Position numbers and translations under genes: made by a program. A stretch of DNA of 64,000 nucleotides from Paralteromonas sediminis (GTDB taxonomy: Bacteria; Pseudomonadota; Gammaproteobacteria; Enterobacterales; Alteromonadaceae), in contig NZ_RPOK01000002.1 in assembly GCF_003820355.1 (NCBI RefSeq), forward strand, positions 558,001 to 622,000. The letters are read 5' to 3'. The notes beneath the pieces were generated by a model, which saw only the letters and a program-made list of their open reading frames with translations, was not told the origin of the DNA and searched no databases. Within the stretch, counting starts at the first letter, position 1; every line of letters begins with the position of its first letter. This document shows, piece by piece, positions 48,948 through 59,736 of this stretch.

Positions 48948-49829
48948 TTATTTCATTAACGCGTATTCATGCAACACTGCTTCGATTGCTTTTTGACTCG
49001 CAAGTTCCGGAATCACCATAGGCAATCTCAATTCAGGGTTTTTGATTAATCCCATTTTATACATTGCCCACTTAGGCATAACCGGATTGGGTTCAACAAA
49101 CAAAGCCGAATGAAGTTTTTCAATTTCAGCATTTATTGCAGTACACAGCGCAAAGTTATTATCTCGTGCAGCCTGACACATCTTCGCCATTGGACCTGGA
49201 ACAATGTTTGCGGTGACAGAAATTACACCATGACCGCCCAACTTTAAAAATTCACAGCTGGTTTCATCATCACCGCTGAGAATGACAAAATCATCTGGCA
49301 CCAAGGCTTTTGTATCCGTCAATCGCTGCAAATCACCGGTCGCATCTTTGAGGCCCACAATATTTTTGTGTTCAGCCAGCACTGCGACCGTTTCAGGTAA
49401 CATGTCCGCCACCGTTCGACCCGGAACATTGTACAACAAAACAGGGACATCTGTGGCATCAGCTATCGCATTAAAGTGTGCGATCATACCTGCTTGTTGT
49501 GGTTTGTTGTAATAAGGCACAACACTTAAAAATCCGTCTACGCCAAGTGGCGCCATTTCACGGCTTAAAAACACGGCTTCATCCGTTGAATTCGCGCCGC
49601 TACCTGCAATCACAGGTATGCGGCCAGCCGCTATATCCACAGTGCGTTTTACTACTTTGATATGCTCGTCAAAAGGTAAGGTTGCCGACTCGCCTGTAGT
49701 TCCAACGGATACTATACCGTCCGAACCGTTTTCGATGTGAAATTGAATACAGGCTTCTAAATCTTGATAGTCGATTTGGCCATTCGCATCCATAGGGGTA
49801 ATGAGTGCAACGTAACTGCCTTTAAACAT
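48948..49829 (-). CDS. dapA: 4-hydroxy-tetrahydrodipicolinate synthase
   Basis: 293 residues. It condenses pyruvate and aspartate semialdehyde in lysine/diaminopimelate synthesis. GTTGESATL, Schiff-base Lys in IVGLKDATGD, YNVPGRTV with the catalytic Tyr. Divergent from gcvR across 127 bases. Confidence 0.98.
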   Translation of the reverse strand: MFKGSYVALITPMDANGQIDYQDLEACIQFHIENGSDGIVSVGTTGESATLPFDEHIKVVKRTVDIAAGRIPVIAGSGANSTDEAVFLSREMAPLGVDGFLSVVPYYNKPQQAGMIAHFNAIADATDVPVLLYNVPGRTVADMLPETVAVLAEHKNIVGLKDATGDLQRLTDTKALVPDDFVILSGDDETSCEFLKLGGHGVISVTANIVPGPMAKMCQAARDNNFALCTAINAEIEKLHSALFVEPNPVMPKWAMYKMGLIKNPELRLPMVIPELASQKAIEAVLHEYALMK

Positions 49830-49956
49830 AGATACTCCAACGCAATGAAGCGCACATGGTAATTATCTAATGGCATAAACACAAGCCATGGTAGTGCTGG
49901 TTTGTTAAAAAAACTCTGTGTTATTATGCAATAAATGAAATTGTGAATGACAGAGC

Positions 49957-50517
49957 ATGAAAACACAGCTGATTGTGACTTTTTTGGGGTCAGACAAACG
50001 CGGTATTTTGAGCGAAATTGCCACAGCGGTTAACGATGCAAATTGCAATATACTGGATAGCCGACAAGCCGTTTTTGGTCAGGATTTTTCTCTTACTATG
50101 ATCATTGAGGGCACACAACCTGACATTACCCGGGCAGAGTGCACAATCCCACTCATCTGCCAGAAGCTTGATCTACTGTCTATGATGAAGCGTACCAGCA
50201 AGCATGAAAAACAAAATTTGGAACGCTTGTTCGACATTGAGTTCAGCGGCATTGATACACCTGGATTGATAAAACGTGTTACCGGTGTATTTGCTGATCA
50301 CAATGCAACCATTAGTGCATTTAGACAAAAAACCTTCACTGAGCCCAAAACTGGCGAGGAGCACATGCGCTGTAAGATGGTGATGAGCGTACCCCGCGAC
50401 ACAGATATAGACGCGTTAGACAAAGCCATGCAAAGCTGTTTTAAAGGGCTAAATCTAACAGGAAAATTAAAAGACACTCACGGTAAGGAGCAAGATGAAA
50501 ACGTTGCAAGCTGGTGA
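49957..50517 (+). CDS. gcvR: Glycine cleavage system regulator GcvR (two ACT domains)
   Basis: 186 residues. Two ACT domains (QLIVTFLGSDKRGILSEIATAVND and FSGIDTPGLIKRVTGVFADHNATISAF). In E. coli GcvR binds GcvA and represses gcvTHP when glycine is low. Overlaps bcp by 23 bases. Confidence 0.9.
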   Translation: MKTQLIVTFLGSDKRGILSEIATAVNDANCNILDSRQAVFGQDFSLTMIIEGTQPDITRAECTIPLICQKLDLLSMMKRTSKHEKQNLERLFDIEFSGIDTPGLIKRVTGVFADHNATISAFRQKTFTEPKTGEEHMRCKMVMSVPRDTDIDALDKAMQSCFKGLNLTGKLKDTHGKEQDENVASW

Positions 50518-50959
50518 CAACGCACCTCAATTCACGTTACAGGATCAACACGACAACGCGGTATCATTGTCAGATTTCGCCGGAAAAAAAGTACTCGTGT
50601 ACTTTTATCCCAAGGCTATGACGCCTGGCTGTACCGTTCAGGCACAAGGGTTAAGAGACGTGAAAGCTGAACTCGACAAGGCCAACGTGGTTGTTCTGGG
50701 TATCAGCCCTGATCCGGTGAAAAGGCTGCCCAAGTTTGTAGAGAAAGAAGACCTTAACTTTACCCTGCTTTCAGACGAAGACCACGCTGTCGCCGATGCA
50801 TTTGGTGTATGGGGCCCCAAAAAATTTATGGGCAAAGAATACGATGGTATTCACCGATTATCTTTCCTGATTAACGAAGACGGTAATATTGAGCACGTAT
50901 TCAACAAATTTAAAACAAAAGAACACCATCAAGTGGTATTAAATTACCTGAATAAATAA
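50495..50959 (+). CDS. bcp: Thioredoxin-dependent peroxiredoxin Bcp, single-Cys form
   Basis: 154 residues, starting inside the gcvR end with AAGGAG upstream. Peroxidatic Cys46 in AMTPGCTVQ. The residue five on, Cys in E. coli Bcp (resolving), is Gln51 here (TVQAQGLRD), and the protein has no other Cys, so resolution must use an outside thiol. It reduces hydroperoxides. Confidence 0.93.
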   Translation: MKTLQAGDNAPQFTLQDQHDNAVSLSDFAGKKVLVYFYPKAMTPGCTVQAQGLRDVKAELDKANVVVLGISPDPVKRLPKFVEKEDLNFTLLSDEDHAVADAFGVWGPKKFMGKEYDGIHRLSFLINEDGNIEHVFNKFKTKEHHQVVLNYLNK

Positions 50960-50966
50960 AGGCTTG

Positions 50967-50995
50967 GGGTACGGCACTATGCCGTACCCTCTTTT
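50967..50995. terminator. Terminator shared by bcp and perM
   Basis: Ten-base stem GGGTACGGCA and TGCCGTACCC with loop CTA, followed by TCTTTT on the plus strand. The loop is the stop codon of perM read on the minus strand, so one arm encodes the end of perM. Strong for bcp, weak for perM. Confidence 0.8.
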
Positions 50996-52050
50996 ACTTG
51001 TGAAGATTCCGAACTCCAAGCAGTGATTACGGCTTTTACCAAGGTAGCTAACGGTATCGCAAAGAAAACACCCCAAAACCCCCATAACCCACCAAAAAAC
51101 AACACCGCAATAATAATGTACAAAGGGTGAAGACTAACCGCCTCTGAGAAGAGCAGCGGCACCAATAAGTTGCCATCCAAAGCCTGAATAATGCTGTAAG
51201 CAATCATCAAATACCAAAATTCAGCACTAATCCCCCACTGAAACAATGCAACCACCGCAACCGGGATCGTCACAACAGCTGCGCCAATATAGGGAATGAG
51301 TACGGAGAGTCCTACTAACACGCCCAGTAACATGGCATAGCGTAGGTCCATCAAAACAAACGTAAGGCAAGACACGCCGCCGACGATAACAATTTCGATG
51401 ACCTTGCCACGTATATAGTTGGCGATTTGTGTGTTCATTTCATTGCCAACCTGAGTGATTAGACGCCGTTCATTTGGCAAAAGTTTTGATACGGTCTGCA
51501 AGAAAAAGTTTTTGTCTTTTAACATGAAAAAAACCATAAGCGGGACAAGTATAAGATAGATAAGTAACGCCGCCACATTGACCAAAGAGCTAAAAGAAAG
51601 ACTGATTAACGATTCACCCAACGCGCCAATTTTTTCGTTTAGCCCCGCCATGATGTTTTCTATCTGGTAAACCTGAACGTATCTGGGGTATTTTTCCGGA
51701 AGCGTAAGTACCCAGTTTTGCGCAGAAGCGACAATCTGCGGTGTTTCCTGCATAAGATTGACACTTTGTTTCGACACTATAGGCAATAAGATAACCAATG
51801 CAATAATGCTCACCGCGCTAAATAGCACCATTACAGTAGCCGTACCAATTGACCTGCCAATACCAGCCTTTTCTAGCTGTACCACAGGCCAGTCTAGTAG
51901 ATAAGCAATAATGGCCGCTACAATCACGGGCATCATCATTTTGCCCCAAATTAACAAGACGACCGTAGATATCAATATTAGAAGCAGTAACATAACTGCG
52001 TCAGGATCTGAAAATTTTCGTTGGTACCAGCGACGAAATACGCTTAGCAT
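50977..52050 (-). CDS. perM: AI-2E family transporter (PerM-like)
   Basis: 357 residues from the ATG at 52050, which has AAGG at good spacing; an ATG seven codons earlier lacks one. About eight membrane helices with the family C-terminal motif ALDGNLLVPLLFSEAVSLHPL. Members have been linked to autoinducer-2 export or cation antiport; the substrate here is unknown. Confidence 0.87.
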   Translation of the reverse strand: MLSVFRRWYQRKFSDPDAVMLLLLILISTVVLLIWGKMMMPVIVAAIIAYLLDWPVVQLEKAGIGRSIGTATVMVLFSAVSIIALVILLPIVSKQSVNLMQETPQIVASAQNWVLTLPEKYPRYVQVYQIENIMAGLNEKIGALGESLISLSFSSLVNVAALLIYLILVPLMVFFMLKDKNFFLQTVSKLLPNERRLITQVGNEMNTQIANYIRGKVIEIVIVGGVSCLTFVLMDLRYAMLLGVLVGLSVLIPYIGAAVVTIPVAVVALFQWGISAEFWYLMIAYSIIQALDGNLLVPLLFSEAVSLHPLYIIIAVLFFGGLWGFWGVFFAIPLATLVKAVITAWSSESSQVKEGTA

Positions 52051-52185
52051 TGAAAAGCCTTTTTTGTTCATTAAGTTGCGGACGATAAGATACCAGATTT
52101 TCTTTGGAAATTAATGAAACTGTTTGTAGGAATCGGTACTCTACTATGAAAGAGTACACTTAATTATAAAATAGTCAGGGGTGGA

Positions 52186-53652
52186 ATGGCCCGGTTAACC
52201 AACCTTTTTATTACGTTTACATGCGCGTTTGTCGTAGGTGCTGCAGTCAGTTTTGCTGCATTCTCTCAGACAAACACGCAACGAAATGACCTTCCTGAAA
52301 TCGGTGTAGTGGCATCAGAGGTTGTCACCATTGACAAAGAACAGATTATTGGTGATGCACTGATGCGGCAGTTACGCGGTCAGGCTCCATTGGTACACGA
52401 CCCTGTCCTTGAGCAATATATTCAGGATTTGGGTAACCGGCTGGTTGCCCATGCGGACAACACAAACTTCCCTTTCACTTTTTTCTTTATCAACAACAAT
52501 GCAATTAACGCCTTTGCCTTTTTCGGCGGGCACATTGGCATGCATACGGGCCTCATTGCAAAAGCGGACAATGAAAGTGAAGTCGCCTCTGTACTTGCCC
52601 ACGAAATAGCCCATGTCACGCAAAGACATATAGCACGTAGAATGCAGGCTCAACAACGCTCTTCTCCTCTAGCGTTGGCATCGTTGATAGGCGGTGTATT
52701 ATTAGCGCTGGCCGATCCTTCTGCAGGCATGGCCGCAATTCAGGCAACGCAGGCAGCTTCTGCGCAGTTTCAAATTAATTACACCCGCAGCAATGAACAA
52801 GAGGCCGACAGAATAGGTATTGCTATGTTGGCGAGAGCGGGCTTTGACCCTAAGGGTGCTGCTACGTTTTTCTCAAAGTTGGTTGAAGCGTCAAGACTAG
52901 TATCAAAACCGCCACAGCGGCTTCTCTCGCACCCTTTGAGTGAAAACAGGGTTGCCGATGCCAGAGCTAGGTTGGAGAGCCTGCCACAGGTAAACCTGCC
53001 GCCAAGCCTTGCTTTCCAACTTGCCAAAGCCAGAATACAGGCGCGGTATGAATTTGATGAGCGCTATGCGCTTGACTATTTTGAGGCAGCCAGAGGAAAA
53101 CGTTCGGGCTTATTTAACGAAGCGATAGAATATGGTTATGCGCTCGCGTTGTTACGCAATGACAAACCTGAACAAGCGCAGAATGTGCTAGCGCCACTTC
53201 TGCAATCGCGCCCTGACAATCAGTTTTATTTAGACACAGCAACCGATGTCGCCATTGCACTCGAATCGCCAACCAAAGCGATAGAAATGCTAAATCCGCA
53301 CTTTGCGTTAACGCCCCGCAACCCAGTATTGGCACTAAACTTGGCCAATGCACATTTAGAGGCAGAGCAATATGAGCAGGCTATAAGTATTCTGCGAGAT
53401 TTCCTGTTAACCGACAAAGAACACCAGTTGGCACATCAATTACTTTCTGATGCATACCAGGGTGCCAATCAACGCGCGAATATGCATCAGAGTAAAGCAG
53501 AGGTGTTTGCGCTTTCAGGAGGGTATAAGCGTGCAGTAGACGAACTACAATTTGCTTATAACCACACCGGTGATGACCACTTAGTCAAACAGCGAATTCG
53601 AGCCCGAATAAAACAATTCAGGAGTGAAGAAGAAAAACTGAAGTCACTTTAA
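52186..53652 (+). CDS. bepA: Beta-barrel assembly-enhancing protease BepA
   Basis: 488 residues. Signal peptide, M48 zinc peptidase domain with HEIAH at 139-143 and the third ligand in EQEADRIG, then TPR repeats (about 270-480). It degrades misassembled LptD and aids outer-membrane protein assembly in the periplasm. Its end overlaps that of the thioredoxin-like gene by 4 bases, convergent. Confidence 0.94.
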   Translation: MARLTNLFITFTCAFVVGAAVSFAAFSQTNTQRNDLPEIGVVASEVVTIDKEQIIGDALMRQLRGQAPLVHDPVLEQYIQDLGNRLVAHADNTNFPFTFFFINNNAINAFAFFGGHIGMHTGLIAKADNESEVASVLAHEIAHVTQRHIARRMQAQQRSSPLALASLIGGVLLALADPSAGMAAIQATQAASAQFQINYTRSNEQEADRIGIAMLARAGFDPKGAATFFSKLVEASRLVSKPPQRLLSHPLSENRVADARARLESLPQVNLPPSLAFQLAKARIQARYEFDERYALDYFEAARGKRSGLFNEAIEYGYALALLRNDKPEQAQNVLAPLLQSRPDNQFYLDTATDVAIALESPTKAIEMLNPHFALTPRNPVLALNLANAHLEAEQYEQAISILRDFLLTDKEHQLAHQLLSDAYQGANQRANMHQSKAEVFALSGGYKRAVDELQFAYNHTGDDHLVKQRIRARIKQFRSEEEKLKSL

Positions 53653-54143
53653 TTGTCGAATGCGCTTTTGTGTTGAGACAACAGCGCGTTTAATTGGTCA
53701 GCTTTTACTTCTCCAAGTATTTCTTCCTTTATCTGACCGTTTGGCGAAATTATATACGTTGCTGGTAAGCCAGCTGGATAAGCAACAGGCAAGGCAGTTT
53801 CTGTATTAGTAACAATAACGGGCACTTCGATGGTGTATTGTTCAATAATACGCTGCAGTGTGGCTTTATCCAGCGCATCAAAACTTACCATATACACTTC
53901 AGTGTTCTCGCTTACCCCCTGATTAAAACGATTGAGTTCAGGAATTTCTCTCAAACAAGGTGCGCACCACTGGGCAAAAAAGTTTACAACCAGCCATTTG
54001 CCTTTCTTTTGTTGCCAAACAATTTTTTCTCCCGAAACGGTCTCTGCATCGTAAGCAGTATTAATGTTGAACAAAACGTAGACACTCAGTCCCATGATCA
54101 GTGCCAACAGCGGTAAAACATATTGTAAAGTTGAGTTTTTCAT
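53649..54143 (-). CDS. TlpA-like thioredoxin-fold protein
   Basis: 164 residues with an N-terminal membrane anchor or signal (VLPLLALIMGLSVYVLF). Redox motif WCAPC in FFAQWCAPCLREIPELN and the cis-Pro loop in AGLPATYIIS. It probably acts as a periplasmic thiol reductase. No cytochrome biogenesis genes are near, so the partner is unknown. Confidence 0.88.
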   Translation of the reverse strand: MKNSTLQYVLPLLALIMGLSVYVLFNINTAYDAETVSGEKIVWQQKKGKWLVVNFFAQWCAPCLREIPELNRFNQGVSENTEVYMVSFDALDKATLQRIIEQYTIEVPVIVTNTETALPVAYPAGLPATYIISPNGQIKEEILGEVKADQLNALLSQHKSAFDN

Positions 54144-54216
54144 TAATCAGACAAACTTGCAGCGCATTGCCTACGCTAGTTACACTTGTAAAAATAACAA
54201 CACAGGATAGACGTAT

Positions 54217-55181
<965 letters not shown>

Positions 55182-55182
55182 C

Positions 55183-55623
55183 ATGCATGTATTTCCCGAC
55201 ATTCCCATGGCAAATAAAACCAAATTTTATCGCTATGTTGCGCTTTTGAGCCACTTAGCGTTACTACTTTGGGTGGCCAACTGGCAACTGCTAGTAACAA
55301 AAGAACATGCTTACTCTGTACCCTTTGTGGTGTTGATTTATTTGATGCCTCTTTTGTTGCCATTACACGGTATTTTAAGAGGTAAAGCCTACACACACGC
55401 TTGGGCAAACTTTTTTATTTTGTTCTATTTTCTTCACAGTATCACCGTACTGTATGCAGTACCTGCAGAACGCGTTTATGCTGCTGTTGAATTAGTCCTT
55501 GCGGTTGCTATGTTTACCGGTTGCTGCGTTTTCGCCCGATTACGAGGCCGAGAGTGTGGCCTAGGCATAGGCAAACTTAAAGATGAAATGGAACGAGAAA
55601 AACAACATTTTGAACAAAGGTAG
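55183..55623 (+). CDS. DUF2069 membrane protein
   Basis: 146 residues (an ATG eight codons in, MANKTKF, is also possible). Four transmembrane helices and a charged C-terminus. DUF2069 has no known function; its place after the wrbA-like gene is conserved in related bacteria as I recall. Starts 1 base after the previous stop. Confidence 0.82.
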   Translation: MHVFPDIPMANKTKFYRYVALLSHLALLLWVANWQLLVTKEHAYSVPFVVLIYLMPLLLPLHGILRGKAYTHAWANFFILFYFLHSITVLYAVPAERVYAAVELVLAVAMFTGCCVFARLRGRECGLGIGKLKDEMEREKQHFEQR

Positions 55624-55630
55624 TGCAGAC

Positions 55631-57625
55631 ATGAAAACCCGTATTGTCTTGTTTAGTGCGTTTTTAATCTTGTTGCAAGCTTGTGGCGGCGGAAGTTCAG
55701 GCACTGACACACCACCGCCTGTTCAGCCGCCCACGCCGCCAAACCCTAACCCTCCGCCGGCAGCTGAGACCGTATCACTAACAGAAAACGGACTGCAATT
55801 GCATGGTGAGCTAACAGCGCTTGCGGGAGAAAGCGTTGGCTTTGCCATTACGACTGACGATCAACTTGAGATTGAATCCATTCTGTGGCAACAAATTAGT
55901 GGGCCTAATGTGACAGTACTTGCAACACATACGCAAGTCATTGGCTTTGATACGAGTGAGCCTGGTCAATATCAATTTAGGGTAACAGCCACATTGAATA
56001 GCGATGCGCAAAGGCAGCTAAACTTTTCGTTAGACGTAGCAGATTCAAATTCGGTTTTAGCCAATGTTAGACTTGACCACTCAGCCACGGAACTAGGCAG
56101 GGTTTCATTACGGGTGGACACCACTGCAGACAAGACTATCGACAGGATCAGCTGGACGCGTTTGCACGGGCCGCAAGTAAACGATGTACAAACACAATCA
56201 GACGACGGTGAGGCGTTCGATTCAACCCGCCCTCATAGCCTGTTCTTTAATGCCCCCTCAGTTACTAGCGACAGCGTCATCAGCTATCAGGCGAATGTTA
56301 CATTTACGGATGGTTCCGAGGCATCGGATACCGCACTGGTATTGATTGATAATGTCACGATTAATCAGGATGGTTATTTTACTAACAACGACTTATACGT
56401 TTCCTCGCATATGATCCCTTACAGGGAAGAGAGCCCCTATGCTGATTCGCTAAAACGCTGTGTTTACAATAACCAGTTTGACACTAGCTGTAGTTTCGAA
56501 GATCTGCCGCTATTGGGAATGGAAACCACTACACCGACGGTTGAGGACGTACTAAACAGAACATTAGTGTCGCATCCTTGGATGGGACAGCGTTTTGAAG
56601 AGTATCTGCGCCAGTCTGAGGCTGGTAGCGACATGTTAAACCTTCTCAGAGGTACTACCGCGGTTGTTATTTCCTATGACATCAGGCCCTCATTTTATTG
56701 GGTGGTATCGGGGGCTATCTACTTAGACGCCAATAATTTTTGGCGCACGCCGCAAGAAAGAGACACATTAAACACTCGTCCTGATTTCAGGAGTAACTTT
56801 GGCAATGATTTACAGTTTGGCATTTTTTGGCGATATGTAAAAAATGGACAAAACTACCTTAATCAGGCGTTTCCTGCGGCCTCAGAGCGTGGTGATAAAC
56901 CTTTCAGTGGACTCGAAGCGAGTTTAACCTGGCTCATGTACCATGAATTAGGCCATGCCAATGACTACTTCCCTCCTCGACGCTGGCCAACCATAAGTAC
57001 GACAACATCGCCATTGTCTTATTTCAATGATGCACAGCCCGACTCAACCGATATGGATGGCCTGTATCCGTTAACATCCTCTGAGTTAAAATCGCTGGCC
57101 AATGTCTCCTTTGGTGGCGAGACAGCCACTGCTCAACAGCGCAATTTTGTGCCTTTGGACATACAGGGCTTTTATGCCCCTGACAGGGCCCCCGCCTATT
57201 ATGCCTATTTCAACGAGAGGGAAGATTATGCAACGCTTTTTGAGCGTTTCATGATGCTTTACCGTCTGGGCATTCCTGCTGATACAGGTATTATTGGAAC
57301 GGTAAACAACCCAAATGCTATTGTAACCTGGGGAGCCAGAGCAAGGATCACTGACCCTGCATTGTTCAATAGGCTTAGGTACACCATTGAACGTGTTTAT
57401 CCTGAGATTGATTTTGACGCGGTATACCCCGATTTACCAGCAACACAAATATTTCCGCCAAATGCGAATTGGTTTGCACTACTCGACCTGGAATCCAATA
57501 CGCAAAATAATATGGCGGGCAAGTCTATGCAGGGGTCTCATTCAGGGTTAGGGTTTAGTGGAATTCCCAACCTTATGTTGCATCATAAGCATGGTGATCC
57601 TAGAAAACTGCCAATGAAACCTTAG
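55631..57625 (+). CDS. Predicted zinc-peptidase lipoprotein with PKD-like domains
   Basis: 664 residues from the ATG at 55631. Lipobox LLQACGGG, then a proline-rich linker (TDTPPPVQPPTPPN), two beta-sandwich PKD/REJ-like regions (WQQISGPNV and WTRLHGPQV each near a start), and a C-terminal domain with HELGH at 438-442. Further acidic residues at 531-538 (EDYATLFE) could give the third zinc ligand. So an outer-membrane or surface metallopeptidase is predicted; the family is not recognised. Starts 7 bases after DUF2069. Confidence 0.7.
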   Translation: MKTRIVLFSAFLILLQACGGGSSGTDTPPPVQPPTPPNPNPPPAAETVSLTENGLQLHGELTALAGESVGFAITTDDQLEIESILWQQISGPNVTVLATHTQVIGFDTSEPGQYQFRVTATLNSDAQRQLNFSLDVADSNSVLANVRLDHSATELGRVSLRVDTTADKTIDRISWTRLHGPQVNDVQTQSDDGEAFDSTRPHSLFFNAPSVTSDSVISYQANVTFTDGSEASDTALVLIDNVTINQDGYFTNNDLYVSSHMIPYREESPYADSLKRCVYNNQFDTSCSFEDLPLLGMETTTPTVEDVLNRTLVSHPWMGQRFEEYLRQSEAGSDMLNLLRGTTAVVISYDIRPSFYWVVSGAIYLDANNFWRTPQERDTLNTRPDFRSNFGNDLQFGIFWRYVKNGQNYLNQAFPAASERGDKPFSGLEASLTWLMYHELGHANDYFPPRRWPTISTTTSPLSYFNDAQPDSTDMDGLYPLTSSELKSLANVSFGGETATAQQRNFVPLDIQGFYAPDRAPAYYAYFNEREDYATLFERFMMLYRLGIPADTGIIGTVNNPNAIVTWGARARITDPALFNRLRYTIERVYPEIDFDAVYPDLPATQIFPPNANWFALLDLESNTQNNMAGKSMQGSHSGLGFSGIPNLMLHHKHGDPRKLPMKP

Positions 57626-57647
57626 GTGCGCCTACTACTGACTATGC

Positions 57648-58367
57648 TCAATGATCGCTGGTACTCAGTACTTGCTTGAGCATAGCCAGAGAAATCTTTT
57701 TCTTTGATTGCAAAGACAAGTCGTCTAACTCACTTAGCACACGCATAAGATAGGGTAAATCGCGCTTACCGTGTGAAAGCAAGTAGTCAATAGTGGCAGA
57801 AGAAATGCTTAAACCACGCTGTTTTGCGCGTAATGCAAGGATTGCCTTTTTATCATCATCAGTGGGTTGTTCAATGGCGTACACTAATCCCCATCGTAAC
57901 CGCGAAATGAGGTCAGGCAACAAGAAAGGCAGTTCGCTGGCCGGTGTTGCACTGGTCATCAATAAATGTGTGTGCGCACCTGTATTGCTTTTTTCTACCA
58001 CCTTATTGATAAAGTCAAACAGTGCTTCTTCCCAAGTTCCATCCTTGGCTATACAGTGGATATTGTCTAGGCAAACCAGACTTAATTGCTCTAACCCATC
58101 AAAAATTTCAGCAGAATAGTGCAAAAAGTCTGACAAATTCAGATAAGCACTACTTTGTCCCTGCAGCTCTGCATTGTGGCAAGCCGCATACAATAAATGG
58201 CTTTTGCCCGTAGACGCCCCACCGAAAAGCAATGTGATTGGGTGCTTGATATCACTGCTATTGCTGCCCAAAGTTCTCAGGTAATTGAGCACAGCCTCAT
58301 TGCCACTGGGGAAAAAGCTACTAAAAGTCTCATCCGCGGGAAGTTGAACGGGTAAGGTCAATTGCAT
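57648..58367 (-). CDS. hda: DnaA regulatory inactivator Hda
   Basis: 239 residues. The N-terminal QLTLPVQL is the clamp-binding motif. AAA+ core: Walker A GGASTGKS, Walker B LVCLDNIHC, sensor and Arg finger in SRLRWGL. With the DNA-loaded clamp it stimulates DnaA-ATP hydrolysis. 3 bases after the DUF2066 gene. Confidence 0.95.
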   Translation of the reverse strand: MQLTLPVQLPADETFSSFFPSGNEAVLNYLRTLGSNSSDIKHPITLLFGGASTGKSHLLYAACHNAELQGQSSAYLNLSDFLHYSAEIFDGLEQLSLVCLDNIHCIAKDGTWEEALFDFINKVVEKSNTGAHTHLLMTSATPASELPFLLPDLISRLRWGLVYAIEQPTDDDKKAILALRAKQRGLSISSATIDYLLSHGKRDLPYLMRVLSELDDLSLQSKKKISLAMLKQVLSTSDH

Positions 58368-58370
58368 CGA

Positions 58371-59606
58371 CTATTCGTCCCAGTAAAGATTGATCACTGG
58401 CGACTGTGCATTAATCTGTATGCCATCCTGATCAATGGGTATCAGTTTTTTATCCAGCGCCAATGTAGTAATTAGGTCCTCTAATTCTCCGAGTAACACC
58501 ACGTTGAAAGCAGCAACTTTTCCCTCTATCTGAGTCAACCTTACGTCCTGTACGACCGTGAGATCTGCCAGATATCGGCTAAGTGAAACAGAGCTTGATA
58601 GCGACTGAATGTTGGCAATATTGAGCACATAGGTAGCATTTTTTGTCTGAGAGACCGAAATAGCATAGAGGTCTGCCAATTTATCTGCATAAAAATCGAT
58701 AAGGCGCTTAATGACTGTCTGGTCATCATCACCGAAAAACTGACCAGATTCGATGCCGTCTTCGCCTTTAATCGTCCAATCTAACACCACAGAATAACGG
58801 TCTATGTCACTGTTGACTATGGCAAATTCGTCTGCTTCAAAACTCTGAATCGTCTGCAGATTGATGTCATCGGCTCGTTGTAAAAACCCATCTACATCAT
58901 CCACTGAATATGCAAAGGCTGCAGAGTCTACAAATACTGGAGCTTGCGTTTTTTTCCGATTTGCCATTGCTTCTGCAATGGCACGTCTTTGCCTAAGACC
59001 TTCGGTATTGCCGATTCTCGCAGCAATTATAAAATCCGGGCGATATCGGCTACTTGCTCGCTCTATAACAGGCATAAACCTCCCCCACACATCAGTAGGT
59101 CCCACTGCCATGGTATCTTCCAGATCCATCAAGGGCAGTAATAAATTAATACCACGACCACTGGCAGATTGTTTAATTTGCTGTGCTTGTTCGGTCGGCG
59201 ATACATCCGACACAATGCCAATACGCTCGCTACTATTCACCGCTAACCACACTATGCCGTCTGGACGCCTTGCGCCCCATAGCGGCAAATTTGCGCGCTT
59301 GATCAATTGTTGGACTTTTTGCCGATCAAATACGGCTCTGTATATTTGAGCCTGGTTTCTCATCAAGTATTCATAAGACGCCAGATATTCATCAGATTGA
59401 CGAAGTGCTTCACGCACTGCAGCGTTGGAAACGCTTGTGGGGTCTCCAGTCATTTTTATTATGACCTGCGAAAATGCCGCACGCCTAGGGTTACTGTGCT
59501 CAGAGACGACCACTTCTCCCACGTTGGTGCTAACGATACTCGAAGCATTCACTGCAATGGGGGTGAATAATAAAACCCACATTATAATGCCACCAATTTT
59601 AGACAT
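58371..59606 (-). CDS. DUF2066 exported protein
   Basis: 411 residues. Signal peptide (ending AVNASS), then GEVVVSEHSNPRRAAFSQVIIKMTGDPTS, the family start. Usually found between purM and hda in gammaproteobacteria. Function unknown; periplasmic. Divergent from purM. Confidence 0.85.
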   Translation of the reverse strand: MSKIGGIIMWVLLFTPIAVNASSIVSTNVGEVVVSEHSNPRRAAFSQVIIKMTGDPTSVSNAAVREALRQSDEYLASYEYLMRNQAQIYRAVFDRQKVQQLIKRANLPLWGARRPDGIVWLAVNSSERIGIVSDVSPTEQAQQIKQSASGRGINLLLPLMDLEDTMAVGPTDVWGRFMPVIERASSRYRPDFIIAARIGNTEGLRQRRAIAEAMANRKKTQAPVFVDSAAFAYSVDDVDGFLQRADDINLQTIQSFEADEFAIVNSDIDRYSVVLDWTIKGEDGIESGQFFGDDDQTVIKRLIDFYADKLADLYAISVSQTKNATYVLNIANIQSLSSSVSLSRYLADLTVVQDVRLTQIEGKVAAFNVVLLGELEDLITTLALDKKLIPIDQDGIQINAQSPVINLYWDE

Positions 59607-59659
59607 GTGCCCTGATATCCGATCTCTAGGTAAATTTGAACAAGTGCATTGTGCGACAT

Positions 59660-59688
59660 TTGTCGCGGGATTTCATCCCTGATAGAAT
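59660..59688 (+). promoter_or_regulatory. Candidate purM promoter
   Basis: TTGTCG (59660-59665) and TAGAAT (59683-59688) with a 17-base spacer, 48 bases before the purM start. No PurR-like operator is seen in the interval. Confidence 0.5.
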
Positions 59689-59736
59689 CGCGCCAGTTAA
59701 TTTTTTAAACCTTTCTAACACGCGAGTCGAGCAAAA

